From Ceratothoa steindachneri (Eukaryota; Arthropoda; Malacostraca; Isopoda; Cymothoidae), in NCBI GenBank assembly GCA_963969495.1, contig OZ018330.1, positions 47,048,394-47,112,393 of the forward strand: a stretch of 64,000 nt of DNA. Direction: 5' to 3'. Within the stretch, counting starts at the first letter, position 1, and each line of letters opens with the position of its first letter. The notes under the pieces were generated by a model, which had not been told where the DNA came from, ran no database searches, and saw only the letters and a program-made list of their open reading frames with translations. Of this stretch, positions 1 through 9,775 are shown one piece after another. The position numbers were made by a program, and so were the translations under genes.

Positions 1-531
1 TTTTGAGCCCGTTGACAAGAAACGGTTCTCACTCCCCCCTCCTGTTGTTCAGAAGAGAACAATGTAGAACAACCATTGTTCTTCTAGCCCGTTCGCCAAG
101 AAACGGTTCTCACCCTTACCCTTTGTTGTTTAGAAGAGAACAACATTAGAACAGCCATTGTTCCTCAATCCCGTAGACAAGAGACGGTTCTCACCCCCCC
201 CCCTGTTGTTCAGAAGAGAACAACGTAGAACAGTCATGGTTCTTCAAGCCCGTTCATCAAGAAACGGTTCTCATTCCCAAGACGCAACGTCATGATCATT
301 TATTTCCTCCCCCTGCGGCAGGAACTCGTCAGCGGACCAAAAATTCCTTCACGTCGCCTTCCTCTGCACCACAAGTGTATTTACGTAAGCTGAACGTTAC
401 CTTTAAGTGTTTAACCCTTTTGTCAACCCTATCCTGTGCTTTAAATGGTTTAGCGAACCATCCCATCCCTTTAACTTTATATTTGTTTTACCTTTTTAAA
501 ATCTCTTTTAATCCTCGGATTAGCTAGATTT
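1..531 (+). mobile_element. 5' LTR (partial) of a Gypsy-type retrotransposon
   Basis: This stretch matches positions about 4121-4690 of the 3' LTR downstream: the same ~80-bp hairpin units, then the same run through the CTTTAAATGGTTTAGCGAACC segment to the AGCTAGATTT segment. The window opens inside the LTR, so its upstream ~480 bp (present at 3641-4120) is outside the window or lost. The match stops abruptly near 531, where the 3' copy continues for a further ~170 bp and the 5' copy jumps into gag-coding sequence. The LTR 3' end, primer-binding site and leader are therefore deleted here. It would have supplied the promoter of the element. Confidence 0.8.
41..275. repeat. LTR-internal tandem repeat, ~80-bp hairpin units (5' LTR)
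   Basis: About three tandem units, beginning near 41, 121 and 202. Each contains three successive palindromes: TTGTT...AACAA, AGAACA...TGTTCT (5-base spacer) and CCGTT...AACGG. The same array recurs at 4120-4432 in the 3' LTR. The changes between units mostly lie in the loops and spacers. Confidence 0.8.
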
Positions 532-549
532 AAAGCGCAAGGAGAGTCC

Positions 550-1726
550 TTGGGACTTTCCGGAGAAGAATTAATTGACTACGTTCAAGAGGAGCAAAAA
601 ATGGAAAGAGAAAAGTTAAGAGAAGAAAGAGAAATAGAAATCCAACGAGAAGAAAGAGAAAGAGAAATCCAACGAGAAGAAAAAGAAAGAGAAAGAGAAA
701 TCCAACGAGAAGAAAAAGAAAGAGAAAGAGAAATCCAACGAGAAGAAAGAGAAAGAAAGGAACGGAAAAGACAAGCTGAGCTTTACCACCAGATTGAATT
801 AGCTCGTGTTGAAGCAGAAATACAGTCAGCCAGTTCACGTTCAGAAGCCCCCCATCCCAATCTCCCCCTAAAGCTCCCCAATTTCAGGTACGGAGAGGAT
901 TTCGGAGCATTTTTAGCCCACTTCGAAAAGATCCTCGAAATCAATAACATATATCTGGAGGCTGAAGGTGTAGTCAGATTACTTCCCTTGTTTAATTGTA
1001 AATTGCGCAGAATTTTTAGATCTTTACCATCTGAATGTACAATTAACTACAGCACCTTAAATTCTGAGTTATTGGCCGCTCATAATATGACTCCCGATTT
1101 CTACCGCCAAGAATTTCGAGGAGGTCGTTTTAAACCCGGACAGACGTTCCGTCAATTCGGATACATTCTTCAGAGGAATTTTAAATTCGGGTTAGAATCC
1201 TCAAAGGTTGATCCTAACAACGAGTCCGTAACCGACTTCGTGTTGCAGGATCAATTTTTGGCGTTTCTTCCAACGGAGATCCGCGCGTTCGTCAAGGATC
1301 GTCGGTGCCAGACCTTTAAAGAATGTACCGAAGAAGCGGATGTCTATGCCGCAAGCTATAATTTATACTCAAAGGAGAATCGAACTTCTCACAACCCCCC
1401 AACTAGGAAAGAAGAAAGGATTCGCGCCCCTTCCCAGGGAAGCTGACGAAGTTTCCGGGCCGCGTAAACCTCAAAACTTCATTCCCCAAAACCAACAACG
1501 GGACTCCAAACCTCCCGTTAAGATTTCTCCTCAATCTTTCTTCCCGAAGCGACCAATCATATGCTTCACCTGTGGTGTAGAAAACCACACGAGCTGGAAT
1601 TGCCCCCCAAATTCTAGGCTTAAGAGCGGACAAGCCCACCAAGTTCACCAGATTAATGCCACTCCAGCTCCCCCATGGTGCAGACCCAAGCAGAAACTTC
1701 TCCCCCTCCGTCAGGCCATCAGGTAA
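550..1726 (+). pseudogene. Gypsy-type gag remnant with zinc knuckle (frameshifted)
   Basis: Structural Gag protein of the LTR element, which would package the element RNA. The reading frame at 550-1446 has no ATG at its left edge (first in-frame ATG at 601), as expected after the LTR/leader deletion. Residues ~15-75 are an extremely charged Glu/Arg coiled-coil-like segment containing an 11-residue (33-bp) repeat, IQREEKERERE. Residues ~100-260 resemble the capsid-like region of invertebrate Gypsy Gags (start near PLKLPNFRYGEDFGAFLAHF). A frameshift between 1400 and 1446 moves the sequence to the next frame, which carries a CX2CX4HX4C zinc knuckle at ~1564-1608 (CFTCGVENHTSWNC) and stops at 1726. 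Family assignment is firm from the knuckle and from the protease and RNase H that follow. The frameshift makes it non-functional as read, unless it was a programmed shift. Confidence 0.8.
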
Positions 1727-1729
1727 ATT

Positions 1730-2480
1730 TTATTTTCGATAAAAGTTCATCGGGAACTTTGAAATTTGAGGAGGGCAGCGTGAACGGCTGCTGAGTCTTG
1801 ACTCTCGTCAGGGACACAGGATGTACGTGTTTTATCGTGTCCGACGAGCTCCTCCCCCCAGTGGACCCAAACCACAAAAACACGGCGGTGGTACATGACT
1901 AACTTGGGCGGGCGAACCGATTCCCCGTCGTTAGATGTTACCTGCAGTGTCAATATTATGATGGCTGGGCTGAAGTCATTTCAGCACCCATAAAATTCTG
2001 TTCTGTACTTATATGACAGAGCCCTCAAGTAAGCTCCGACCCTGTGTCCAAGGCCGCCCTTACTCGAGGTCAAGCTGAGAAGGAAGCCCAGGAGTCCGTC
2101 CCCCTCAGAACCTCGATACCGTCCGAATTCTCGGAGATCCTTAACCAGGACTTTAGGACGGCACAAAAGGAGTGTGAATTACTAACACCCTTAGGTGATA
2201 AGGCGCAAGACAAGGACACGGAGACTGTCCGTGGACCCAAAGAAAAAAGTACCCCCAACGCGCCAATGGAGATACGTTCGTAGCACTGGACGAAACATCG
2301 GCGCTTGAAGAAGATTACCCCGCGGAGTCCCTTAATGTAATACAGACAGTGTGCATCCAACCTGATGCCGATTACCCTCCTCCTTCCCTACCAGGCAAGT
2401 CTTTTGAACCCTCTGACCTGGATATTAACGCGCAGCTGACACCACATCAAAAGAATCAGCTACAAGAACTATTTGAATAG
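1730..2480 (+). pseudogene. Gypsy protease, linker and start of reverse transcriptase (degenerate)
   Basis: Broken frames show an aspartic protease remnant: RDTGCTCFIVSDELLPP at ~1808-1858 carries the catalytic D-T-G, which would cleave Gag-Pol. From ~2044 to 2280 follows a charged linker (ALTRGQAEKEAQE) like the one between protease and RT in invertebrate Gypsy elements. At ~2395-2478 is the N-terminal RT lead-in (FEPSDLDINAQLTPHQKNQL), ending in a stop near 2478. The next bases already encode the RT thumb region, so the fingers and palm with the catalytic Tyr-x-Asp-Asp box are missing. Several stops and frameshifts are present. Confidence 0.7.
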
Positions 2481-3281
2481 GGCCACCATTTAACCACTCT
2501 ATTAGCTCTTTTCGAGCGACTGCGCGAAAATGGCCTCACCATTGGCCCCAGCAAATGCCATTTTGCCCACGAAACCATAAAATACTTGGGTTTCGAAATA
2601 GGATAAAGCCAGTTAGGTCCCCAAGAGGACAAGATTAAGGCAATCGCCGACATGCCCCTCCCGATTACAAAGAAGCAATTAAGATCGTTCCTAGGATCAG
2701 CTTCTTATGATCGGCGATTTGTTCCGAATTTCGCTGTAATTTCGGCACCCCTCAGCTCCCTTTTAAAAAAGAATTCCCTCGATCGTCTACGTTGGAATGA
2801 TGTCGCTGTTTCCCATTTTACTCAGCTCAAGAGTAAGCTCATTTCTGCATTCATTTTAAAGTTGCCCAACCCGGAAAAATACTTTGGGATTAAGACCGAC
2901 GCGAGCAACGAGGGCATTGGAGGTGTATTCCTTCAATATAAGGATGACGGAACGAGAAATCCAGTTGCATATGCTAGTCGCCAATTATTACCACGCGAAA
3001 AGAGATATGCCACTATAGAGAAGGAAGCTATATCAATTATCTGGGTTATAGACAAATTCAAAATGTACTTGATAGGAAAAGAATTTCAGATAGGAACCGA
3101 CCACCGTCCGTTAGCCTATATTAGGAATGTGCGACACTCCAACGGCCGAATCATGCGCTGGAGTTTACTCTTGCACGAGTATAAATTTAAAATAAATTAT
3201 ATAAAAGGTTCCGATAACCAGGTCGCTGACGCACTCAGTAGGAATGCGTTACCGAATAGCGTAGGTAACGACTTAAATTAG
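2481..3281 (+). pseudogene. Gypsy RT C-terminus and RNase H
   Basis: In one frame, interrupted by a stop at ~2605, lies the end of the RT domain (LLALFERLRENGLTIGPSKC, then the KYLGFEIG block), followed by the uninterrupted 209-codon frame 2652-3281. The latter reads through the RT thumb (KKQLRSFLGSASYDRRFVPNF) into an RNase H domain: FGIKTDAS supplies the first Asp, EKRYATIEKEA the Glu, and FQIGTDHRPL and DNQVADALSRN the further Asp residues typical of Gypsy RNase H. The RNase H would degrade the RNA strand of the RNA/DNA hybrid. It ends in a stop at 3279-3281 with no integrase after it. This is the best-preserved coding part of the element. Confidence 0.88.
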
Positions 3282-3628
3282 ATTCTCTTTGAATATAATT
3301 AGTTAATGTATATGTCTGAATTTTGTAACGCTTAATGTCTATTTTTTTTGTATGTATATATATTTGTACTTATTAAATTACGTATAAATTATTTTGTCCC
3401 ATATGTACTAATTTTATATCATTTCATTGTTCCATGCCCCTTTTTTTTTATTAAGTTTGTATTAAAGGTTATTTTCCCCTATAATCAAAAGATCTAAAAT
3501 AATCATATGTATTGAGGTAATACTAGTTAGGTGCATGAAGGTACGGTTGGTACAAGAAAACGAGTTCCCCACAACGGAGCTTTATCGTTGTCCCTTTTCT
3601 CTTTTTTTTCGAAGTGAGCACTTCCCCC
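3282..3628 (+). other. AT-rich spacer where integrase would be expected
   Basis: About 350 bases of AT-rich sequence with no long frame separate the RNase H stop from the polypurine tract. Gypsy elements normally carry an integrase of several hundred residues here (HHCC zinc site, DDE core). None of it is recognisable, so the element is a deleted, non-autonomous copy. Confidence 0.7.
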
Positions 3629-3640
3629 GGAATGGAGGGG
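3629..3640 (+). other. Polypurine tract of the LTR element
   Basis: GGAATGGAGGGG lies immediately before the TG that opens the 3' LTR. This is the position and composition expected for the plus-strand primer in reverse transcription, and it fixes the LTR start at 3641. Confidence 0.75.
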
Positions 3641-4860
3641 TGTGATAGAACGGGTTAAGGCCGCTTAATTTCAACCACTATCACATGTTATTTAAAACCA
3701 CGATGCTACCCACGTGCATCTTCGCTTTGAAGCCGGATGCCTTATCGCAGCCACCTGAGTCAATGTTTAAACAAGGAGGTTTATCTTCCCCCGTTCGCCT
3801 CATGCGTCGACCTCACCAGAGTGAGTTAGGCTTAGTGGCAGATAAGGTATTGTTTTCAGGCTCGGCTGTGCATTCCATTGAAGCCCCCACTCCATTGTCC
3901 CCCACGCCAAGGGGATGTTCCGACTATTTATTTGGAAACTTTACCACTAAGATCAGATTAGAGATCCAGATTTTCTTCGCGAGACATCACTACGGTCCAG
4001 TCTCACCTTGTGCACCAAAGGGCCCTCGACCTCGAGATCCACCATCACTTGTCCAGAAGAAGGACAATATCCCTTGAGTGCCAAGGTTCGAGCCTTTGTG
4101 ACGCCAGGTCCACTAGGCTTCCCCTGTTGTTCAGAAAGAGAACAACGTTAGAACAGCCATTGTTCTTTTGAACCCGTTGACAAGAAATGGTTCTCACCCG
4201 TTCCCTGTTGTTCAGAAGAGATCAACGTAGAACAACATTGTTCTTCCAGCCCGTTCGCCAAGAAACGGTTCTCACCCTTTCCCCTTGTTGTTTAGAAGAG
4301 AACAACATTAGAACAGCCATTGTTCTCGATCCCGTAGACAAGAGACGGTTCTCACCCCCCCTGTTGTTCAGAAGAGAACAATGTAGAACAGCCATTGTTC
4401 TCCAAGCCCGTTCGTCAAGAAACGGTTCTCATTCCCAAGACGTCACGTCAGAATCATTTAATTCCCCCCCCCCTTCGGCTGGAACTCGCCAGCGGACCGA
4501 AAATTCCTTCACGTAACCTTCCTCTGCACAACAAGTGTATTTACGTAAGCTGAACGTTGCCTTTGAGCATTTAACCCTTTTGTCAACCCTATCCTGTGCT
4601 TTAAATGGTTTAGCGAACCATCCCATCCCTTTAACTTTAGATTTGTTTTACCTTTTTAAAATCTCTTTTATCCTCGGATTAGCTAGATTTTCCACGACCC
4701 TTTCCATTCTCTGTTTATGTTAATATTTTCCGTTTTGTGTGTCGTTGATAGTTTTTATTAATAAAACTCTATTTTATTAATTATAGCAATATTATTATCC
4801 TTGAGCTCAGTTCCACTTCTTAAGCATATCGCAGATACATAATATCGGTCAACCCAGACA
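3641..4860 (+). mobile_element. 3' LTR of the Gypsy-type element
   Basis: Starts TGTGATAGAACGGG directly after the polypurine tract. Positions ~4121-4690 repeat the 5' LTR. The likely end is the CA of CCCAGACA at 4860, giving about 1.2 kb with TG...CA ends. The right boundary is inferred, because the 5' copy lacks this part and no target duplication could be confirmed. Long ORFs inside it (3685-4077, 4187-4516) are chance frames. Confidence 0.7.
4120..4432. repeat. LTR-internal tandem repeat, ~80-bp hairpin units (3' LTR)
   Basis: Four tandem units starting near 4120, 4204, 4285 and 4369, homologous to those at 41-275. Each holds TTGTT...AACAA, AGAACA...TGTTCT and CCGTT...AACGG (or a close variant) in the same order. 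Palindrome arms are better conserved than spacers. The extra unit compared with the 5' copy is explained by the window edge or by copy-number change. Confidence 0.8.
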
Positions 4861-4944
4861 TCCACGCACTCTAAAGATAATTAAATGAGTTCCCTCAACG
4901 AATAGTTATACATGGTATATCGTCGAAAGTCCATTCTACGACAG

Positions 4945-6235
4945 ACTTTATAAATTGGCAGGATGTCTCGTGCCTAGATTTTATAAAAAAGAGAATGTCT
5001 CTTGCTTAGTAGATATTAAAATTGGCAGGAATGTCTCTCCCTTAGATCTTATAAACGAAAGAATGTCTCTCGCTTACATCTTAAAAAAGTGTGGAATTTC
5101 TCTTGTCGAGATCTAATAAATGGCACCGTCTCTCTCCCAAATGTAGATGAATAGAGCATATAAAAATGGGGGAATGTATGTCACGTTGATTTTATAAATG
5201 GTAAAATGTCTCTGGCTTAAACCTATAAATTGAATGAATGTCTCTGACTTAGATCATATAAATGGAAGAATATTTTTCGCCTAGATTTTACAATTTTCAG
5301 AATGTCCATTAGAACATATAAATGGGAGAAATTTCTCGCTTTGATCTTATAAATGGGAGAATGTAATACACCTAGATATTATAAATAGAAGAATCTATCT
5401 CGCTTAGATCCTATAAATGGGAGGAATATCTCTCGCTCACATCTTCTAATTGCGATGAATGTTTCTCGCTTAGATCTTATAAATGGGAGGAATATCTCTT
5501 GCTCAGATCTTCTAATTGCGATGAATGTTTCTCGCTTAGATCGTATTAAGGAGAAGAATGTCCTTCAACTTGATATTTTATTGGGAGAATGTCCCTCGCT
5601 TATATCTTATAAATAGGGGATTGTTTCAGGTAGAACTTAAAAATGTACGAATATCCATCATCTCGATCTTATAAATGGAAAATTGAGTCTCGCTCAGGTC
5701 TTAAAAATTGTGAATGTTTCTGAGTTAGATCTTATAATTGAGATGAATGACATTCGTTCAGAGCTTATGAATGGGAAAAATGTTTCTCGCTTTTAACTTA
5801 TAAAGGCGAGACTGTCTCTTAATTATATCTTATTTATGTGAAAATGTCTTTCGCTTAGATATTATATATACGAAGTATGTCTCCCCCTTAGATCTTATAA
5901 ATTGGAGAATGTCTCTCGCTTACATCTTGAAATAGGATAATGTCTGTCCATTATATCTTAGAAATTTGAAGAATGTCTTTTGTATAGATAGTATAAATGG
6001 GAGAAATTCTCTCTCTTATATCTGAAAAATAGAATGTCGCGCTCAGCTATTATAAATGGAAAGAATAACTTTGGTTTAGTTCTTATAAATGAGAGAATGT
6101 TTTTTACATATATGTAATAAATGGAAGAATGTCTAGGACTTATATCTTAAAATTGTGATGAATATGTCATGATTAGCTCTTAAAAAATAGAATGTCTCTC
6201 ACTTAAGTCTTATAAATGGGAAGAATATATTTGAC
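4945..6235. repeat. ~33-bp minisatellite, block 1
   Basis: About 40 diverged copies of a unit close to GAATGTCTCTCGCTTAGA followed by TCTTATAAATGGGA. Spacing is about 33 bp where it can be counted cleanly, for example across 5461-5526. Copies differ by substitutions and small indels, so the array is old. It resumes at 8897 beyond an insertion of transposons. Confidence 0.85.
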
Positions 6236-7965
6236 TTTGAGAAATTCAAAAGGCTCTTGGATAAAAGAAGGCTGCATTCAATAGATTTTGGAGAACAAAA
6301 TTAACTGTATATGAAAATAACTTTAAACGTTAGAAAAAGAAACGAATAAGCTGTTAAAATCCTCCAAAAGAAACTTGGAAGAATCTATCGTTCAGCAAAA
6401 ATAAACCAATCTTAAGTTATTCTTTAGCTATGTGAATAGTAAAAAGACAACCTCCCATCGATTGGTCCGCTCCTATCGGAAAATAACGTCACTTTGAATG
6501 ATGATGGGGAGATGGCCCAAATTCTCAATAAATCTTTTGCTTCCATGTTTACTACAGAACATAAGACCACCATTCCAGTTCCAGTGGATTTGTTTGACAA
6601 CAATGAACAAACTCTAAATGAATTTGTATTTCTGAAAACGAAGTCAGAGAAGGCCTAAAAGCAATTAATTTAAATAGTTATCCTGGTTCAGAGGTATCCA
6701 CTATCACATTTTATATGAAATACGCGAAACATTCACGGTCTACTTGCCACATATATTGAATAAAAGTTTAGAAACGAATGTTATACCGAACGATTGGAAA
6801 ATAGCGAATGTTACACCAATATTCAAAAGATTAGAGTGCCCCCGTACCGAAAACTACCGACTTATTAGTTTAATCTCAGTAATTAGAAAAATATTTGAAA
6901 GAATAATGATAGAAACAATTCTCTATCACCTAGAAACGAAAAGCCTTATAAAAGATCCCCAAAATTGATTTCGTTGAAAACGATCATGCTTGACAAACTT
7001 AATGTATTTCTTTCACGAAATATTCAAAGTATATGATGGAAACCGAGCTGCTGATATTGTGTATTTTGATTTTCAAAAGGCATTTGATAAGGTGCCATGC
7101 AAACGATTGATGTCCAAAATTAAAGCTCATAATATAGTAGAGAAAGTTGTTAAATTGATAGAAAACTGGCTCAGTAAAAGAAGTCAAATGTAGTAATTTG
7201 TGCAGCTCCTACAGCTATATTCCAGTAACAAGCGGCGTGCCTCAGGGATCAATGCTTGGACCAGTACTCTTCCTCATATACATTTACGACATAGACACCA
7301 GAATAATAAACGAATTATCAATGTTTGCAGATGATACCAAAATTGGCGGCAGTGGAAAACATACCAAAACCGTGTACTGATTCAAGAAGACATAAACTAA
7401 CTGGATGAATTAGCGAGCAAATGGTAAATAAATTGTAACGTTGCCAAGTGCAGTTACCTTTATTGGTAAAAACAACGTGAGAACCAACTACAAACTGGAT
7501 GGAAGCGACCTACCAAACGTCAAAGTAGAAAAAGATCTCAGTGTAAAGAGTTCCAAGTAAGCAATGCATGGAGACAGTGAAAAAGGCAAGCGGGATACTT
7601 AGTCTCATAGGTCATACATTTCAAAACAAGTCTAAAACGAGTATTCTAAACTTAATAATGCACTTGTGAGGCCACATTTGAAATATTGTGTGCAGTTTAG
7701 GTCACCAAATCTATAGTTCGACACAGAAATATTAGATCGAGTCCAGCGACGAATGACCAATATGGTTCCGCACTTGAGATCAAAGAAGTACGAGGACAAT
7801 ATTAAACCTCTAAATTTATTCTCTATAGACAGAGACGCATACGCGGGGACATAATAAAGTTATTTAAAATTGTTCATGGTTTTGAAAATATAAACAAATC
7901 AAAATTTCTAATATTTATATCAAATGAATCAACGCGTCGTCACATCCTTAAGATTGAGACGAATC
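6235..7965 (+). pseudogene. CR1-like LINE reverse transcriptase, 5'-truncated
   Basis: A non-LTR retrotransposon ORF2 remnant. In broken frames it shows the linker before RT (~6500-6640, QILNKSFASMFTTEHKTT), then NDWKIANVTPIFKRLECP (~6793-6846), the FHEIFKVYDGNRAADIVYFD block with FQKAFDKVP (~7008-7096), [20 protein letters not shown] (~7228-7287) and the catalytic FADDTKIG (~7324-7347). A degraded C-terminal region (VHGFENINKSKF) lies at ~7875-7910. The enzyme would nick target DNA and copy its RNA in place. No endonuclease domain is visible, consistent with ordinary 5' truncation. Multiple stops and frameshifts make it dead. It is inserted in the 33-bp minisatellite and abuts a mariner fragment at ~7965. 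Confidence 0.8.
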
Positions 7966-8465
7966 ACTTTGGCTATTTACCTTTCCATTCATGAAAAAGG
8001 CTGCCTCGTCACCAATCAAAATGTTTTCCAAGAAACTAGCAGGTTTATGGAAAAGCCATTCGATAAATTATCTAAAACAAAGAAAATCAGTTTCAAGAAG
8101 CTGGTGTCTTGCATGCATCTTATAGGGATGCCATTTTAGGTCATGTTTAATAATGCGGTTAAATGACTTTGACAATTGTAACCCATTCTTTCTGACTGAT
8201 ACATGTGGATTTTGAAGAAGTGTCATCTGAACATTTTCGATATTTCTGTTGTTCTTATGGTTCTCATACGACCCAAACGACCTTTATTTAGATTTAAGCA
8301 TGTTCTTTCATGTTGGTATTTGCGAACATTTATTCAAATTTTGGGCTGGCTTGGTAGATGCCTACCTGGAAAACATTGTTCAAATGAATCTTGTACTTGT
8401 TTAATACTGCCAGTCTTAATAAAGTTTGGGACTACAAATACGCGTTGATCTTTTGTTAATTTCAT
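7966..8465 (-). pseudogene. Mariner/IS630-type transposase, N-terminal half
   Basis: Read on the minus strand from an ATG at 8465, this begins MKLTKDQRVFVVPNFIKTGS and continues VQDSFEQCFPGRHLPSQPKI, the helix-turn-helix start typical of one arthropod mariner/IS630 lineage. A stop and a frame change follow near 8340, then QLSKSFNRIIKHDLKWHPYK and LENILIGDEAAFFMNGKVN, where the Asp of GDE is the first catalytic residue. The rest of the DDE/D core is missing because the fragment ends at ~7966 against the CR1-like sequence. The plus-strand ORFs at 7924-8139 and 8203-8448 are antisense shadows of this gene. Confidence 0.8.
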
Positions 8466-8896
8466 GATTAAAAAGGTTCTATGGAAGTAAACTTTTACAC
8501 AAAAACGCTTTCATTTGTTTAGTAAGCAATAATGACGAGACCATACCACAGCGTGGCTGAAAAACCACTATAAAATGACCTAGGCCTTGCTTGAAGAATG
8601 GCACAGTGACCTAGGCTACCTAGGCTCCCTACGCTTCTCTTGAAAGTGCACGGTGCCCTAGCCTTCCTAGGCTTGGTTTCATTATTTTACTTCCTTGCGC
8701 AAACATATTTTTGATATCCATCACTAAACCCATTAGTGTATCAAAATCATGAAAGGGAATTTAATGAAATTTCCAGGATTGACAGGTAAATAGCTGTCAA
8801 ATAAAACAATTTTGGCAAGAACCAAAAACCTCTAATATTTTTGGAGTTATACTAATTCAAAGTAAGGTTAACTTTTTTCCTGGTACACCCGGTATA
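8466..8896 (-). mobile_element. 5' end of the mariner/IS630 element, with terminal repeat
   Basis: Upstream of the transposase ATG lie ~430 bp of non-coding element sequence. It ends, on the minus strand, in TATACCGGGTGTACCAGG (8879-8896), a mariner-type terminus next to a TA. Positions 8577-8681 hold two tandem ~50-bp copies rich in CCTAGGC. The opposite terminal repeat was not found, consistent with loss of the transposon's 3' half. Confidence 0.65.
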
Positions 8897-9775
8897 TCGG
8901 AGAACGTCGCTCACATACAGCTTAAAAATGGAAAATGTCTCTGGCTTAGATCATTATAAATGGGACAAATATGCCTGGCTCTCATCTTATAATTGCGATA
9001 AATATCTCTCACTCAGACTTTATAAATGAGAAGTCACTCGCTTAGATCTTAGAAATTGAAAGAATGTCTAGCTCAGATCTTCTAAATGGGAAGAAGTTCT
9101 ATTGCTTGAATCTTATAAAACGTAGAACATCTCTCGCTGAATTCTACTAACTCTGGAAAATATCTCTGGTTTAGACTTTAAAAAGATGAAGAATGTATCT
9201 TGTTTACATCTTATAAATGGAAAGAAAGTCTCTCGATTAGATCTTCTAATTGGAAATAATTGATCTCGTTTATATCTATAAATGGAAAAAATGTCTCTCG
9301 CTTAGATTTTATCAATGGAAAGAATGTATCTCGCTTACATTTTAGAAATGGGGAGAATATAACTTCCCTTGATTTTATATTTGAGATGAATATCTTTCTT
9401 TCAGATCTTATAAATGAGAAGAATGTAATTCTCTTACTTCTTATGAATTGGAAGACTGTGTTTACTCTTGATCCAATAAATGAGAAGTATGTCCCTCGCT
9501 TATATTTTATAAATAGTAAGTGTTTCTAGGCTATATCCAAAAAATGGGAAGAATGTCTCTCGCTTAGATCATAAAAATTCCAAAAAAGTTTATCGCTTAG
9601 ATCTTATAAATTGGATAGTCTCTCGCTTAGATTTTATAAATGAGAAAAATGTCTCTTGCTTAGATCGTATAATTGAGAAGAATGTCTCTTTCTTAGATTT
9701 CATAGATAGGCAGAATGTATCTCTCTTCTGTCTTACATATAAATGGGAAGAATATTTCACCCTTAGATCCTTGCT
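8897..9775. repeat. ~33-bp minisatellite, block 2
   Basis: Continuation of the array at 4945-6235, with the same consensus and about 27 copies. Because 33 is divisible by three, one stretch (9260-9529) stays open for 89 codons and reads as an 11-residue repeat (FINGKNVSRLD-like). That frame is best explained by the repeat period and not by a gene. Confidence 0.85.

Noticed and set aside
550..838. Minus-strand ORF 530-838 with Phe/Leu repeats resembling a membrane protein
   Set aside because: It is the antisense of the Glu/Arg repeat of gag; the hydrophobic pattern is a mirror of GAA/AGA codons.
3685..4516. ORFs of 130 and 109 codons downstream of RNase H as possible integrase or env
   Set aside because: They lie within the LTR, part of them is duplicated in the 5' LTR, and they contain no integrase or membrane signature.
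7924..8448. Plus-strand ORFs of 71 and 81 codons
   Set aside because: The minus strand carries a recognisable mariner/IS630 transposase; these are its shadows.
9260..9529. 89-codon ORF with 11-residue repeats, as a possible repeat protein
   Set aside because: It lies wholly in the 33-bp minisatellite, whose period is a multiple of three. The phase is lost on both sides and neighbouring units are frameshifted.
4945..9775. CRISPR-like array
   Set aside because: Units are contiguous and diverged, without constant repeats and unique spacers, and the context is eukaryotic.
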